Of a DNA stretch of 21,908 nt, positions 19,313 to 21,908 are shown one piece after another. The stretch spans positions 52,846,984-52,868,891 of the forward strand of contig CM044510.1 of assembly GCA_024364805.1 (NCBI GenBank). The letters run 5' to 3'. Under the pieces are notes generated by a model. That model saw only the letters and a program-made list of their open reading frames with translations. It did no database searches and had not been told where the DNA came from. The stretch is from Euprymna scolopes (lineage: Eukaryota > Mollusca > Cephalopoda > Sepiida > Sepiolidae). Numbering within the stretch: the stretch's first letter is position 1; each line of letters opens with the position of its first letter. The translations under genes were made by a program, and so were the position numbers.

Positions 19313-20332
19313 TTAGATTGGTGCAAAAATTAAAAAGATCATAACTCTATTCATAATAAACTTTATTAATCGAAATAAAAATCATTAGAATGAACACATT
19401 TTTGCCAACTAGTAACAAGCTTATTTATCCTATCAGCATAGAAATCCGGAGTTCTGGAAACAATAGAGTCATACGTTGGAGCTTCTGGTGCATTTTGTCA
19501 ATTTGTTGGAAGTACTTTTAATCCGTAATCGTTTTGACCGGATTCAGGAAGCTGTGATGGATGAGACCGGCCGAAGACAACCAAACAGCCACCATACCTC
19601 TTTTCGGAGCAATTTCAGCTTCGGGAAGTGTCGTGGAGCTTCTCCAGCATCCAATCACTGTGTTGAATGTTGGCGGTTGTCTTAGAGGATTCACTCCCCA
19701 TCACACGTCACAATCTGCTCGAGAAATGGGTCGTTTTTGTTGCGCAGAGGGAATGTAGAAGACATCTCAAAACGACGATGTTTTTTATTATCGTTCAATT
19801 TATTCGGCACAAATTTATACAACTTTTTTGATTTCCCTATTTTTTTCAATATCAAATCACTGTTGAGTGGTCGACCTCGAGTACAGCAGCAGCTTTTCAT
19901 GTGGTTTTGTGAGGATCATTCAATTAAGGCTTTCAAATGTTCGTTATCAACCACAGTTAGCCGATCGCGACCATCTTCATTTTCGAGGCTCTCGTCGTCA
20001 TTGCAAAACTACTTGAACTACCGTTTTGCCATACGTTCGTCAGTGGTTCCTGGTTCAAACGCATCATTGATATCATGAGCTGTCTCGGCAGCTTATCGGT
20101 TTAGTTTGATTCGAACAGGAAAATCGTGCGGAATTGAATTTTAGTTCATGCTGTCAAAAAGCCTGCAAGAAAAAAGGGATTGAGAACGGTAAGATAAACA
20201 TGGTTGGATAGAGCAAAAATGCGCTTCAAAATGATATATAACATGGCTATATATATATCCATAATTTAATTCAGAAATCATATATAAATTAACATATGCG
20301 GGGAAACTATATTGTTTTTTACACCAACCTAG
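19313..20332 (-). mobile_element. Mariner element, 1,020 bp, both TIRs and TA duplications present, internally deleted (copy C)
   Basis: The left end TTAGATTGGTGCAAAAATTA (from 19313) matches the reverse complement of the right end, TAGGTTGGTGTAAAAAACAA (ending 20332). Both resemble the Hsmar1-type end TTAGGTTGGTGCAAAAGTAA. TA flanks both sides (19311-19312 and 20333-20334). The transposase relic is on the minus strand. The element is about 270 bp shorter than a full mariner, and the loss falls in the catalytic region, which makes it a non-autonomous deletion derivative or simply a deleted relic. Confidence 0.9.
19368..20150 (-). pseudogene. Mariner transposase (Hsmar1/SETMAR-like), catalytic core deleted
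   Basis: The minus-strand frame at 19691-19900 gives KKIGKSKKLYKFVPNKLNDN, then RFEMSSTFPLRNKNDPFLEQ and IVTCDGE, matching KQIGKVKKLDKWVPHELTEN...IVTCDEKW with the first catalytic Asp kept. In other frames there follow VAVWLSSAGLIHHSFLNPVK and FQQIDKMHQK. The next readable residues are already the C-terminus: SRTPDFYADRINKLVTSWQK, ending VHSNDFYFD and a stop at about 19368. The segment with LLHDNARPH and YSPDLxPTDYHFF, carrying the second and third catalytic Asp, is absent. Frameshifts also lie in the N-terminal half. The protein would be inactive. The remaining coding sequence is less eroded than mariner B. Confidence 0.88.
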
Positions 20333-20334
20333 TA

Positions 20335-20549
20335 TTATGTGTAAACGTATTTTACGACCGGGGAACGCCGTACGACCAGATAGTTTAATAGATAGTATTT
20401 GTTTATAATAAAACAGTTTGAGAAACCAGAGAATATGTTATTTAAATCAGCCATTCTTTCGTTATTAATAAGATGATTTTTTGTTGGTATTATCTTTCTT
20501 GTTAAAATTCTTTGTAGAAAGAAAATAAAGAAAACAATACATGACTACA
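20335..20549. other. Unassigned AT-rich sequence
   Basis: Nothing is supported between the mariner and the SINE relic. The 67-codon minus frame at 20465-20668 overlaps the SINE and is not a gene. Confidence 0.5.
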
Positions 20550-20680
20550 TATAAGAGCGACCGAGTAAAATTCCTCATGATTCTAAGTGAAAATATTTGT
20601 GTGAAAAGTACTGGATTCGAACTTGGCACACTCTGCTTGTCAGTTCGTGTCTTTAACGACTTAATCACCGTATACTAACT
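20550..20680 (-). repeat. tRNA-derived SINE relic, copy 2
   Basis: On the minus strand it has an A-box-like TGATTAAGTCGTTAAAGAC (about 20650-20668), then GAACTGACAAGCAGAGTGTG, then the B box AAGTTCGAATCCAGT (20609-20623), then a body with TTTTCACTTAG and GAATTTTACTCGG. The order and wording match copy 1 at 6365-6475. This copy keeps both pol III promoter boxes in recognisable form, about 30 bases apart. Confidence 0.65.
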
Positions 20681-20729
20681 TGTAGACCAATACACAGCAT
20701 ATATTGACGATAGACGTGATGTGCTTATA

Positions 20730-20788
20730 TACTCCTGAATTTTTCTTTCATGATCTTAAATTGATCATGAAAGAAATATTCAGGAGTA
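20730..20788. repeat. Near-perfect hairpin, 26-bp arms, 7-nt loop
   Basis: 20730-20755 and 20763-20788 are reverse complements with a single mismatch, around loop TTAAATT. Pairing stops abruptly outside the arms. The 75-codon plus frame covering it is low-complexity and not a gene. Possible origins are a template-switch inverted duplication, a tiny foldback element or a small-RNA hairpin. Confidence 0.85.
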
Positions 20789-21908
20789 AATTAATTGTAC
20801 CAACAAATACTAATATAAAGTATTGTATTGCAACAGTAATAAAAATTTTATGTTATATATTGAGCGTATTTTTTATGTGTGATTTATTGTTTTTTTTTAT
20901 TTTATTAAAACATATTGACCAATCAAAATAATTTTTTTTGTTTTCACTTTTATCATTTTTTTTTTTTTTATTTTTACTTTTTTTTGCTTTCCTTTATTTT
21001 TATCTTTTAGGCGTTCAAAAAACATTTTGCCAAGGAGGCATTAAGTAAAATTTATAAGGGGCAACATAGATAAGGATTTGAGCAGCAAGGTGCTTTTAAC
21101 ATTATATTTAATTCTTTGCACCTTCGTGCTACTCGGAAATAGAGAATGGAAGGGGATTCTGAGGGCATGTTGTGTTTCTTTATGTTTTATCCGGATATTT
21201 CTATGCTCCCATAGATATTGATAAGACGTTTCTAATACTTTTTCCGATTCCGATTTAATTACAGATCTCTTTCTATATTTGCGAATCCGATAAAATTACC
21301 TTTTTCGATTAAAAAAAAAACTAGTATATATTAAGTTATAAAGTTTTTTTGATTTCCAGAAAAAATCACGTAATATATATTTTTGCAAACGTAAAAATAC
21401 AAGTGTGGGGAAGAAGCTATTGATTTTAATTTTACGGATAGGTTGAAATCTATAAAGATTTATTATTTTAGTATTAGCCAATTGTAAAATTAGAAAAATA
21501 AAAAAAGGTTAAAAGAATCGTTTTGGACATCGAAAAATAGACACAGATACTTCGAGTCAAATAACGATTTCAATTTCGACAAATCGACGCAACACTAACC
21601 ATGCCACATTATTGCGGTCTTACATATGGTCTAACACGCTTTATGACTTCCGGGAAAATGGTATCCTATTTTGTGTTTCATTTGCGTAGTTTTACTGTTT
21701 CATTCGCATCGTTTTATTGGTAATTGTAAAATCAATAAATTATCACCATTTTATTTATTGATGCCTAAAAACAAAAAAAAAGAATCGAAAAATAATCATA
21801 CATTTTTTCTGACTCCGATACCTCAAAATGTTCTGATTTTTCTGATTCCTCCTTCATATTTTTATTAATCGTCCTTACACTAACCATTGTACATGACTGC
21901 GTAATCGT
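20789..21908. other. Unassigned AT-rich sequence with T-rich tract and a weak inverted repeat
   Basis: A strongly T-rich tract covers about 20930-21008. GAGCAGCAAGGTGC (21080-21093) is partly complementary to GCACCTTCGTGCTACTC (21118-21134) around a 24-nt loop. Open frames at 21296-21481 and 21671-21868 are rich in Lys, Phe and Ile and show no domain. No gene is supported. Confidence 0.5.

Noticed and set aside
19476-20078. Three plus-strand open frames (69, 65 and 113 codons)
   Set aside because: They are antisense shadows of the mariner C transposase on the minus strand.

Overview
The window reads as non-coding genomic DNA from an invertebrate animal. It is AT-rich, and no intact host gene, rRNA or canonical tRNA can be recognised in it. 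The evidence for an animal is the repeat content: Tc1 and mariner DNA transposons, CR1/Jockey-type LINE reverse-transcriptase relics and tRNA-derived SINE relics, all decayed. The LINE wording resembles elements I associate with molluscs (including cephalopods) and arachnids, but I cannot settle the phylum by eye.

Layout. 128-790 is a Tc1-like (DD34E) relic on the minus strand. 791-4080 is mostly unassigned, with a tRNA-like SINE head near 3270-3335. 4085-4235 is a LINE C-terminal scrap, and 4657-4740 a tRNA-like fold. 5972-6175 is the end of a LINE reverse transcriptase on the minus strand. 6365-6475 is a SINE relic, followed by a 25-bp-arm hairpin (6857-6918) and microsatellites to about 7100. 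7765-8171 is a mariner relic. 9073-10015 (plus) and 10020-10690 (minus) are two LINE reverse-transcriptase relics in convergent orientation. 10788-12009 is a mariner with recognisable TIRs and TA duplications. 13300-13805 is a long inverted repeat with a tRNA A-box-like sequence at its apex. 14739-17561 is the most striking structure: about 2 kb of a 28-bp minisatellite whose unit contains a GGCTAG/CTAGCC dyad, bracketed by two directly repeated copies of a ~265-bp segment. 18016-18720 has unrecognised reading frames. 19313-20332 is a 1,020-bp mariner with both TIRs and TA duplications but no catalytic centre. 20550-20680 is a second SINE of the same family as the one near 6400. 20730-20788 is an almost perfect hairpin, and the rest is AT-rich and unassigned.

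No genes work together here in the operon sense. The window records successive mobile-element insertions and tandem amplification. No LTR element, endogenous virus, Polinton or CRISPR array was found. The best candidate for something undescribed is the composite at 14739-17561. Its two flanking copies differ at roughly a quarter of sites overall, yet share a 40-bp core with a single difference that includes the octamer ATGCAAAT.
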